Assembly (NCBI GenBank): GCA_015521535.1
Contig: WAOA01000001.1
Location: 1 to 17,180, forward strand
Source of the DNA: Candidatus Aenigmatarchaeota archaeon
GTDB lineage: Archaea; Aenigmatarchaeota; Aenigmatarchaeia; Aenigmatarchaeales; SZUA-1535
Length of the DNA: 17,180 nucleotides
Reading direction: 5' to 3'
Shown: one piece after another, positions 1 through 5,821 of the stretch
Layout: each line of letters begins with the position of its first letter
How positions within the stretch are numbered: position 1 is the stretch's first letter
Made by a program: the position numbers and the translations under genes
Notes under the pieces: generated by a model
Database searches by the model: none
The model's input: the letters and a program-made list of their open reading frames with translations, nothing else
Told to the model about the DNA's origin: nothing

Positions 1-1
1 A

Positions 2-1195
2 TATAGGAGAAGACTATACTATGAAATTTTAAGATATCTCGACAAAAGGCAAATAATCTTGATTCAGGGTCTGAGAAGAACAGGTAAAACCACTATACTT
101 TTTCAAATAATTCAGCACCTTTTAAATAACAAAACACAACCAGAAAATATTCTTTACTTTTCCTTTGATGAAATAATTTACGATATTAAGGAAATTCTGG
201 AAGCATATCAGAAATTTATTCTGGAGAAAACCTTTGAAAAATGCAAAGACAGGATCTATATCTTCTTGGATGAAGTGCAAAAAATTAATGATTGGGAAAA
301 TAAAATAAAAGTTTTCTATGACCTTTATCCAAATTTAAAAATAATCGTTTCTGGCTCATCTTCGATAAAACTAAGAAAAAAAGCAAAAGAAAGTTTAACT
401 GGTCGTATTATTGACTTTACTCTCACTCCGCTAGAGTTTGAAGAATTTTTAGAACTCAACGGCTATGATGTCAAAAAAATAAGAAAAAATCCCGAGCTGT
501 GGAAAAGAGAAATGTTGCCTTTATTTTACAGATATCTGAAATATGGTGCTTTTCCCGAACTTGCAAAAGAGGAAAGCGAGGAATTCACAAGAAAATACAT
601 TTTCAATTCTGTGATCGAAAGAGTGATTTACAAAGACATAGCACAGGAATTTGAGGTAAGAGATATTGAACTGTTGAAAAAGATTCTCTATATGATCGGA
701 AAAAATCCCGGGATGATCGTTAATTTTAAAGAGATAGGAAAGAATTTTGGAAGAGATGAAAGAACAATTTCGAATTATTTTGAGTATTTGGAATATGGTT
801 TGTTAATAAAATTTATCTTTAATTACAGAGGTTCACCTCTCGCTACAATGAGGAAGTTGAAAAAAGTTTATTTCACGACTCCGAATCTAATCTTTGCTCT
901 AAACCATTCTTTTGACTCGGTTCTTCCGAAAGCACTTGAAAATTTTGTGGCTTGTAAGAAATGGGTTAAATACTTTTACCATAATAAATACGAAATTGAT
1001 TTTCTAATAACAAACGAAAAAATAACAGCAATCGAGGTAAAATTAGAAGCAAAAAAGTTAAGACAACTTAAAAAATTCATTCAGGATAAAAGTTTTTCAA
1101 AAAAATTAGTTGAGTGTATTGTTGTAGACTTAGAAAGAGAAGGTGAAGAAAATGAAATAAAGATTATCCCTGCGTGGAAGTTTGCGTTAAGTTGA
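2..1195 (+). CDS. DUF4143-type AAA+ ATPase, 5' end cut by window edge
   Basis: P-loop ATPase of the archaeal/bacterial ATPase family that couples an N-terminal AAA domain to a C-terminal DUF4143-like region. The reading frame is open back to base 2. The residues before the TTG at 59 read YRRRLYYEILRYLDKRQIIL, the usual lead-in to Walker A in this family, so the true start lies outside the window and TTG 59 is not the start. Counting from that TTG, Walker A is GLRRTGKTT (about residues 4-12) and Walker B is IFLDEVQ (about 68-74), followed by the SGSSS sensor-like segment. The C-terminus has EIDFLI followed by AIEVK, which resembles the PD-(D/E)XK-type motif of these proteins. The cellular role is unknown; family members occur in accessory and mobile regions. 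It converges on the next ATPase with only 8 bp between the stop codons. Confidence 0.88.
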   Translation, partial: YRRRLYYEILRYLDKRQIILIQGLRRTGKTTILFQIIQHLLNNKTQPENILYFSFDEIIYDIKEILEAYQKFILEKTFEKCKDRIYIFLDEVQKINDWENKIKVFYDLYPNLKIIVSGSSSIKLRKKAKESLTGRIIDFTLTPLEFEEFLELNGYDVKKIRKNPELWKREMLPLFYRYLKYGAFPELAKEESEEFTRKYIFNSVIERVIYKDIAQEFEVRDIELLKKILYMIGKNPGMIVNFKEIGKNFGRDERTISNYFEYLEYGLLIKFIFNYRGSPLATMRKLKKVYFTTPNLIFALNHSFDSVLPKALENFVACKKWVKYFYHNKYEIDFLITNEKITAIEVKLEAKKLRQLKKFIQDKSFSKKLVECIVVDLEREGEENEIKIIPAWKFALS

Positions 1196-1203
1196 ATTAT
1201 GCT

Positions 1204-2484
1204 TCAAATTTTTATCAACCACTTCCAGAGAGGAATGAATTTTATCTTCCTTCCGTCGATAACTTCTTCACTCTCGTAATCCCATGTGATTACCAACAGG
1301 TCCTTGCATTTAAGTTCTCTTCCTGCCTTCACCAATGTCTTTAACTCACGGTTCTTTGTGTTGTAATTGATATCATAACATACCTGAATTAATTGTTTAA
1401 CTCTTAACCCATCTTTAATCACAAAATCGACTTCATGACGAAGTAAATCTTTGTAGTAAAAAATTCCAGAAAACTCCCCTTCGTACTCTTTCCTTTTCAA
1501 CCCAAGAAACACAGCGTTCTCCATTAATCTTCCTATGTCTTCCTCGAATTTCGTTGAAATCGAATAGTTTATAAGACCTGTATCATTTATGTACACCTTT
1601 GGTATGGAAAGCATACTTTCCCTCTCAGAGAAACTAAACTTTCTGAGAAAGAAGCAAAATAAAGAATCTTCCAATGCATCGCTATGCCTGTAAAGGGTTT
1701 TTTTACTTACTTTTATGTTTCTGGATTTAAGAGTTCTGTAAATTTTGTGGATAGATATTTCTTTGGAGAAAGAAGACAGGACGAAATTAACGAACATTTT
1801 CACTAAAGCAATATTTTTTATTTTGAATCTTTCAACAATGTCATTAAATATAACGAGATTTACGTAATCCCTAAAGTACACCTTTCTATTTATGTTCGTC
1901 AGAACCACATCTGGAAAACCTCCTTCCTTTAGGTAGTTTCTCAGTATGTTTTTTATCTTACTTTCGCCATAACTTGAAAGAATTTCAGATACCTTCTCGC
2001 CTTTAATTTCTAGAATTTCTTTAAAGGAAAAGGGCAAAACAAGAGAAGTTATGCTTCTTCCTCTCAATTGTGTTGCTATTTCTCTACTTAGAAATTTCGA
2101 AGAGGAGCCAGTAAGAAAAATATGGTATCTCTTTTTTTCAAAAAGAGAGTATACAAAACTTTCCCATCTATCAAGATTTTGAATCTCGTCAAGAAAAATA
2201 AAATCTGGCTCCTTTCCGTATAATTCTTTGTGATAAAAAATTACCTTGATAATTTCCTTTCTATTCTTTTCTCTGATTTCATCATCCTCGAAGTTAAGGA
2301 AGAGGTAGTCCTCGTCTTTTAGATTTTTTGTTTTTATTAGATCATACAACGAATAAGTTTTTCCCGCTCTTCTGGGCCCTATGACAGAGATTATAAAGTT
2401 CTTTGTTAGAGGAAATTCTAATAATCTTTTTTTCACTTCCAAATCCTTTATTTCTTCCTTTTTGTTTAGTAAATATTTCCTCAT
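1204..2484 (-). CDS. DUF4143-type AAA+ ATPase, complete
   Basis: Complete 426-aa P-loop ATPase of the same family as its convergent neighbour, though clearly diverged in sequence. Walker A is GPRRAGKT (about residues 36-43), Walker B is FIFLDEIQ (about 95-102) and the sensor-like segment is TGSSSKF. A helical/winged-helix middle follows, then a C-terminal HEVDFVI...LIQV segment equivalent to the DUF4143/PD-(D/E)XK-like end. The ATG at 2484 is chosen because a TATA box (TTTATATAA on the minus strand, centred near 2511) lies about 27 bp upstream, as expected for a leaderless archaeal mRNA. That TATA box sits inside a 15-bp inverted repeat, so repression by a DNA-binding protein is plausible. 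Substrate and role are unknown. Confidence 0.9.
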   Translation of the reverse strand: MRKYLLNKKEEIKDLEVKKRLLEFPLTKNFIISVIGPRRAGKTYSLYDLIKTKNLKDEDYLFLNFEDDEIREKNRKEIIKVIFYHKELYGKEPDFIFLDEIQNLDRWESFVYSLFEKKRYHIFLTGSSSKFLSREIATQLRGRSITSLVLPFSFKEILEIKGEKVSEILSSYGESKIKNILRNYLKEGGFPDVVLTNINRKVYFRDYVNLVIFNDIVERFKIKNIALVKMFVNFVLSSFSKEISIHKIYRTLKSRNIKVSKKTLYRHSDALEDSLFCFFLRKFSFSERESMLSIPKVYINDTGLINYSISTKFEEDIGRLMENAVFLGLKRKEYEGEFSGIFYYKDLLRHEVDFVIKDGLRVKQLIQVCYDINYNTKNRELKTLVKAGRELKCKDLLVITWDYESEEVIDGRKIKFIPLWKWLIKI

Positions 2485-2491
2485 AAAAATT

Positions 2492-2531
2492 ATATAGGGG
2501 TAAATAATTATATAAATATTTGCCCCTATAT
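2492..2531 (-). promoter_or_regulatory. TATA promoter inside an inverted repeat (ATPase gene)
   Basis: The arms 2492-2506 (ATATAGGGGTAAATA) and 2517-2531 (TATTTGCCCCTATAT) are complementary at 14 of 15 positions. The 10-bp spacer holds the TATA element for the ATPase start at 2484. The geometry suggests a dimeric regulator competing with TBP. The regulator is not identified. Confidence 0.6.
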
Positions 2532-2555
2532 GAGTATATTTTAGAAAATCTCTCT

Positions 2556-2698
2556 TTCGTTAACCATTTCCGCAAGGGCATGAGTTTTATTTTTCTTCTG
2601 CCGACGACTTTTCGTGGTCTCATGCGATTACCAACAGTCCTTGAATTTTCACGCTTGGTCATTGTTATTCGGTTTCCTTCCACTTTATAATTTCATCA
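2556..2698 (-). pseudogene. C-terminal remnant of another DUF4143 ATPase
   Basis: Bases about 2556-2645 align with the 3' end of the neighbouring ATPase gene (about 1213-1308). On the plus strand both contain the run tgattaccaacag or its near-copy cgattaccaacag, followed by tccttg. The minus-strand translation still reads GRRKIKLMPLRKWLTKE against GRKIKFIPLWKWLIKI in the intact gene. The similarity becomes weak beyond about 2645 and may continue to about 2698. There is no Walker motif, and the surrounding 113-aa open frame starts with unrelated sequence and runs out of frame into the promoter and start of the intact ATPase gene, so it is a decayed scrap and not a gene. It points to a former tandem copy lost by deletion or recombination. 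Confidence 0.65.
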
Positions 2699-2756
2699 AG
2701 AGTAATTGAGTGTGTAAAATTTATACCCTATTCACTTTAATTTTTAGACACTTCCG

Positions 2757-2775
2757 ATTCGAGACCGTTTCGAAT
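2757..2775. repeat. Short near-perfect palindrome in gene-free stretch
   Basis: ATTCGAGAC and GTTTCGAAT form 9-bp arms with one mismatch around a single central base. The stretch 2699-2972 otherwise shows no gene I can support. The palindrome could be an orphan operator or chance. Confidence 0.35.
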
Positions 2776-2972
2776 AAGCCTCACCTCCTCATAACATTCC
2801 AGTAAAACATAATATGCTTGCACCACAAATCAAGCAAATACAAAACCCTCTTAAATCAACGAATGTGGAAAGGCGATTTTATTTTCTTATACGAAAGGCC
2901 TCCTATCCACTAAAATCAAAATAAGGACTGTATTTTATCCAGAACTTTTGTTAAACAAATTCTGAATTTTAC

Positions 2973-3587
2973 TTAGAATTTTCCTTCAAAAACTCTTTTT
3001 ACAGTCTCGAGCGTTCTTTTCCAGTTTCTCACATTTCTTTCTCTCATAATCTTAAGATACTTCCGCACTTTTTTAAAATCCGCGAGTTCCGAAAGCTCCG
3101 GTAATATCTCGTCGGAAAAAGGATAGCTGTAATGAACGATATCTATTAAGGTTTTTTCCTTGTCCGAAACCCTTATCCACTCTTCAACTTCCTCGAGAAA
3201 AATCTGCGTGTATCCGAAATACATTCTTTCGGGTATTTTTTTAATCACTACCTTCATTCCGCATATTTCCCTTACCCCGCTTCTTACTTTCAGAGATGCG
3301 AGCGGGGAAAGAACGCATACGCTCGTAATCTGGTTCCAGGCGCCGTGTAGAAATGCGGCACTACCAAGACCTATATACGACTTTCCCAGCGGAACGGTTA
3401 TGAGATAGGGCGAATGCTTGAAGGTGTACCATCCTTTCATAAGTTTCACTATTTCCCCCTTTTCAAGCATTTTATGAACCCAGAATTTAGCGTACTTTTC
3501 GCCCAAAACACTTTCAACCTCTTTGTACGTAAACGCGCTCGAGGCTTTTAGTTTTTCAATAAATTTCCTGTATTTAACTCTGGGCAT
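2973..3587 (-). CDS. AbiEi-like antitoxin/transcriptional regulator
   Basis: 204-aa protein resembling the AbiEi antitoxin family. An N-terminal winged-helix segment (about residues 1-55: FTYKEVESVLG...VHKMLEKGEIVKLMKGWYTF) is followed by the C-terminal antitoxin domain, with the GLGSAAFLHGAWNQIT and later VSDKEKTLIDIV signatures typical of these proteins. Known AbiEi proteins neutralise the partner nucleotidyltransferase and repress their own promoter by binding inverted repeats. The start codon lies 14 bp inside the end of the upstream nucleotidyltransferase gene, so the two are translationally coupled. In typical AbiE loci the antitoxin gene comes first; here it is second. Assignment is by motif and context. 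Confidence 0.78.
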   Translation of the reverse strand: MPRVKYRKFIEKLKASSAFTYKEVESVLGEKYAKFWVHKMLEKGEIVKLMKGWYTFKHSPYLITVPLGKSYIGLGSAAFLHGAWNQITSVCVLSPLASLKVRSGVREICGMKVVIKKIPERMYFGYTQIFLEEVEEWIRVSDKEKTLIDIVHYSYPFSDEILPELSELADFKKVRKYLKIMRERNVRNWKRTLETVKRVFEGKF

Positions 3588-4218
3588 ACCTCTTCACCTT
3601 TTTTAAAATCATTTCGAAAGAAGGCTCTTTTCCGATTAAGATCAATTCTCTAAGCCCTTCAAAGTCCTTGGGTTTTTCTAAGTGCTTTACCAGTTTCTTT
3701 AAAGCACTCTTGATTTTTTCTTTATCGCAGAAATCTATGAGATAGTATACATCGTAAAGATCTCTACCTTTTTTCCGATTTATGAAAGCGTTGATTTTTT
3801 CTTTAAGTAAATCTTCCGGCGAAAGAGTTTTAATCACAAGCGTGCTTCCATCCGTAAGGTTAAATTCTGCATCTACGGTTTTTATTTTTTTAAAAAAAGG
3901 TGAAACTTCCAGTTCAACTACATCTTCGTCTTTGAGTTTTATATAAAGAATGCCGGAAGGGGTTAGTTTTTTTCTTAATAAAGTTAAAAATTTCGCGGAA
4001 GAAATCCACTCTGCGATTTCCGAAGGATTCTTATGGTAAATATCTATATCGTAGGAAAACCTTTTCCCTCCGTATACCCGCCATACCGCAGTTCCGCCGT
4101 GAAGAACGAAGTCGAATCTTCTAAGAAGTTCTATGATTACGATATCCTGCGTTCTCGCTATTTTAAGAAACTTTCCTTTCAGAATCCTTCCAAGCGGTAT
4201 TTTCTTGTAGATTTCCAT
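3574..4218 (-). CDS. AbiEii-like nucleotidyltransferase toxin
   Basis: 214-aa protein of the AbiEii/DUF1814 nucleotidyltransferase family. The active-site signature is clear at about residues 40-60: HGGTAVWRVYGGKRFSYDID, giving the G-G-T helix and the D-x-D metal ligands. Later segments (SPEDLLKEKINAFINRKKGRDLYDVYYL) match the conserved KxxAxxxRxxxRDxxDxYxL region of the family. Family members act as toxins, and some relatives modify tRNA 3' ends; the target here is unknown. It is the first gene of a two-gene operon with the AbiEi-like protein, overlapping it by 14 bp. ATG 4218 has a TATA element about 25-30 bp upstream within an imperfect palindrome. The catalytic residues look intact. Confidence 0.8.
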   Translation of the reverse strand: MEIYKKIPLGRILKGKFLKIARTQDIVIIELLRRFDFVLHGGTAVWRVYGGKRFSYDIDIYHKNPSEIAEWISSAKFLTLLRKKLTPSGILYIKLKDEDVVELEVSPFFKKIKTVDAEFNLTDGSTLVIKTLSPEDLLKEKINAFINRKKGRDLYDVYYLIDFCDKEKIKSALKKLVKHLEKPKDFEGLRELILIGKEPSFEMILKKVKRYAQS

Positions 4219-4229
4219 AGATAAATTTA

Positions 4230-4265
4230 TAGACCTAAGTTATATATAAATATAACCTAAGTCTA
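4230..4265 (-). promoter_or_regulatory. AbiE operon promoter inside an imperfect palindrome
   Basis: The arms 4230-4245 (TAGACCTAAGTTATAT) and 4250-4265 (ATATAACCTAAGTCTA) are complementary at 14 of 16 positions. The AT-rich centre supplies the TATA element for the start at 4218. CCTAAG also occurs as a direct repeat in the two arms. This fits autorepression by the AbiEi-like protein. The right arm overlaps the first 5 bp of the IS target duplication. Confidence 0.6.
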
Positions 4266-4268
4266 TTT
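4261..4268. repeat. IS target-site duplication, left copy
   Basis: GTCTATTT immediately precedes the left end of the insertion sequence and matches 8 of 8 bases at 5097-5104. Eight bp is the usual duplication size for the IS6 family. Confidence 0.7.
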
Positions 4269-4304
4269 GGCGCTGTCCGGATAAAACATTTATCTTCTCT
4301 GGAG

Positions 4305-4384
4305 GGTATATCTATCATACCCTAAAGAGTTTTTTTCACCTTGAAAAATCTTTTCAGGAGGTGAGGGGCATGATAGATATAACC
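4305..4384 (+). promoter_or_regulatory. Hairpin sequestering transposase SD and start codon
   Basis: Outer arms 4305-4322 and 4366-4384 pair at 17 positions, with one mismatch and one bulged A. Inside, TCACCT (4336-4341) pairs with AGGTGA (4359-4364), and TGAAAA (4342-4347) pairs with TTTTCA (4351-4356) around a 3-nt loop. The strong Shine-Dalgarno sequence AGGAGGTGA (4356-4364) and the ATG at 4370 are both inside paired regions. IS10 and IS50 are known to use comparable structures to block transposase translation from transcripts that enter from outside. Confidence 0.6.
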
Positions 4385-5072
4385 TTTCTCCTTTAAAGAA
4401 TTAATAAGAAATCTAAACATATTTAAGCGTAACAAGAAGAATTTCGAGACAAAGGTTCTTTGTCTAATAGATTACATAATTATTTCAAGCGTGAGAAAAA
4501 CAGCGGAAAAGGTTTCTTTGTTCATAGAAAGAATTTCCAAATCCTCTGTTCACGATTATATTAAAGCTTTTAGAGAAAAAATAAAATAAATAAACGCCTT
4601 AAATTCCGAGAAAAAAGAGCATAAAATAATAGCTATGGATGAAACCTGTTTAAAGGTAAATGGAAAAAATATTTATGTTTATTCTGCTGTTAATGCAGAG
4701 AGTAAAGAAATAATTTACATGAAAGCTTTTCCTTCAAGGAATTATTTTATCACTCCTAGATTTCTCATAGAGGTTTTAAGAAAATGTAAGAATAAACCAG
4801 AACTTGTGTTAATAGATAAAGCTCCCTGGTTGATAAATGCTGTGAAAAGACTTGGTTTAAGATATGAATGTAGAACTTTTGGTAAGAGAAACAGCGTTGA
4901 AAGAGTATTCGGTTATTTAAAGGATAGAAGTAAGATATTTTATCATAATGTGAATATTAATTTCAAGAAAATTCTTAAAAGAATGGAAGATAGCTTAAGA
5001 TTTAGAAGAGGTACTGAATGTGTTAATGAATTTCTTGAAATGTTTGTGTTTTATTATAGCACTCTGAGGTGA
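4370..5072 (+). pseudogene. IS6-like DDE transposase, frameshifted and with nonsense codon
   Basis: ATG 4370 has a strong Shine-Dalgarno sequence 5 bp upstream but reads only eight codons (MIDITFLL) before a stop. Skipping one base near 4391 moves to the frame used by the rest. That frame gives an N-terminal HTH part (FKELIRNLNIFKR...VRKTAEKV...SKSSVHDYIKAF), then TAA at 4587, then in the same frame the catalytic domain to 5072. The DDE core is visible: DETCLKV with the first Asp (4638), LIDKAPW with the second Asp, and SVERVFGYLK with the Glu. Joined, the product would be about 233 aa, normal for IS6 transposases. The downstream part could still be made as a 145-aa fragment from ATG 4635, without its DNA-binding domain. 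Confidence 0.75.
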
Positions 5073-5096
5073 GCAGGGTGTTATCCGGACAGCATG

Positions 5097-5104
5097 GTCT
5101 ATTT
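5097..5104. repeat. IS target-site duplication, right copy
   Basis: GTCTATTT directly follows the right end of the element and is identical to 4261-4268. Confidence 0.7.
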
Positions 5105-5489
5105 TACTTACTTACCTACCAGACGGGGTAAAATCCACATGCATCCGGGCAGCGCCGGAGAAAAAGGTCTCGTGGCTAATTTTTAACCGGACTTGTCTAT
5201 TCGTTAATCCTTGCACCGAATTTAGCGCAGTGTAACGAAAAATTTTGCTCGCTCCTGCCGAAGTAGCAGCAGACTCGAAGAAGTAGAGTAGAATTAACCA
5301 GGAGATATACCTTTGTAAAAACGCTTCTCCGCCACCAGCAAGTTTTCTCGAAAATTATTCGTAAATCATCGTTTTCCGCGAGTTTATGACTATGCTTTTA
5401 CTGAAAACTATATAACGTAAAATATGTATAACACAAGGGAAATATTTATATACTACTACTCACAAGTAATAAATATTAGGTGATGCATT
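5105..5489. other. Gene-free stretch with IS-end debris
   Basis: I see no open frame, tRNA or snoRNA signature I can support here. Two fragments resemble the neighbouring IS ends. ATCCGGGCAGCGCC (5143-5156) matches 13 of 14 bases of the inverted left tip, including its outer bases. TTAACCGGACTTGTCTATT (5183-5201) looks like a shortened IS end followed by most of the same target sequence. The final 50 bp is the promoter of the small downstream gene. Confidence 0.5.
5438..5483 (+). promoter_or_regulatory. BRE/TATA promoter and SD of the 52-aa gene
   Basis: GGGAAATATTTATATA starts at 5438 and resembles an archaeal BRE plus TATA box. Transcription would start near 5473. AGGTGA (5478-5483) is a Shine-Dalgarno sequence 6 bp before ATG 5490, so this mRNA has a short leader, unlike its apparently leaderless neighbours. 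Confidence 0.6.
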
Positions 5490-5648
5490 ATGAATAGCAA
5501 TGAAAATGTAATTGAAAACTGGTCGCCTGGTAAATTATCCAAAATAGGTGCAGGTATTGCTGTGGCAGTCGGTACAGCAGGTGCTTATCTTGCAGGTGCC
5601 TTAGGTACAGCCTATCTTATACACAGAGTACCTGAGTTAATGGAATAA
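5490..5648 (+). CDS. 52-aa glycine/alanine-rich membrane peptide
   Basis: Small ORF with a clear Shine-Dalgarno sequence and promoter, reading MNSNENVIENWSPGKLSKIG and then a single hydrophobic segment (about residues 19-45) rich in Gly and Ala at three- to four-residue spacing (GAGIAVAVG...GAYLAGALG). The spacing resembles GxxxG helix-packing motifs. It ends in a short polar tail (HRVPELME). I do not recognise a family. Such peptides can be bacteriocin-like or toxin-like, subunits of membrane complexes, or signalling peptides; the sequence does not decide. It stands alone between IS debris and a convergent gene. Confidence that it is a real gene comes from the promoter, SD and protein-like composition. 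Confidence 0.65.
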   Translation: MNSNENVIENWSPGKLSKIGAGIAVAVGTAGAYLAGALGTAYLIHRVPELME

Positions 5649-5676
5649 CATTTGTTTTCATTTTTATCCTGTTTCA

Positions 5677-5804
5677 GTTCGGATAAGCAATGTTTCGGTT
5701 TTCGCAAAAGAATTACGCTGCATGTGTTTTCGCGCGAGAAAACACGTGTTTTTCAGAGTTTTACTTACCATATACTTTCCCGCATAATTCATAGTTATCC
5801 GAAC
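5677..5804. mobile_element. Possible MITE-like relic with IS-like ends
   Basis: GTTCGGATAA (5677-5686) and TTATCCGAAC (5795-5804) form a perfect 10-bp inverted repeat. Read outward, the right end continues as GCGCTATGTTCGGATAA on the minus strand, close to the IS tip GCGCTGTCCGGATAA. No transposase lies inside and I see no convincing 8-bp duplication. It may be a diverged, internally deleted relative of the upstream IS. Confidence 0.35.
5721..5748 (+). terminator. Hairpin followed by T-run
   Basis: CATGTGTTTTC (5721-5731) pairs with GAAAACACGTG (5738-5748), with one G-T position and a 6-nt loop, and is followed by TTTTT. It lies 73 bp downstream of the 52-aa gene and could end its transcript. 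It also lies inside the possible MITE-like relic. Confidence 0.4.
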
Positions 5805-5821
5805 ATAGCGCTTTTCGCTAT
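5805..5821. terminator. Short hairpin between convergent genes
   Basis: ATAGCG and CGCTAT are perfect 6-bp arms around CTTTT. The hairpin overlaps the stop codon of the minus-strand gene ending at 5818. A role in termination is only suggestive. Confidence 0.3.

Larger units (their letters stand above)
4269..5096 (+). mobile_element. IS6-like insertion sequence, 828 bp, apparently inactive
   Basis: The left end GGCGCTGTCCGGATAA (4269-4284) is inverted at the right end (5081-5096), where 13 inner bases match exactly (TTATCCGGACAGC) and the outer three differ. An 8-bp direct duplication, GTCTATTT, flanks the element. Size, 8-bp duplication, GGC-x-CTGT-type left tip and a DDE transposase with an N-terminal HTH together support the IS6/IS240 group. 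The element sits immediately upstream of the AbiE promoter. The transposase carries a frameshift and an in-frame stop, so autonomous movement is unlikely. The family call rests on remembered features and was not checked by database search. Confidence 0.75.

Noticed and set aside
59..61. TTG at 59 as the start of the first ATPase
   Set aside because: The frame is open upstream to the window edge and encodes the conserved segment that normally precedes Walker A.
2342..2683. 113-aa minus-strand open frame
   Set aside because: It overlaps the start of the intact ATPase in another frame. Only a short internal part resembles an ATPase C-terminus, which is better explained as a pseudogene scrap.
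5143..5156. This IS-tip match as the true right end of the insertion sequence
   Set aside because: It matches the left tip slightly better, but the 8-bp target duplication is found only at 5097-5104, so the element ends at 5096.
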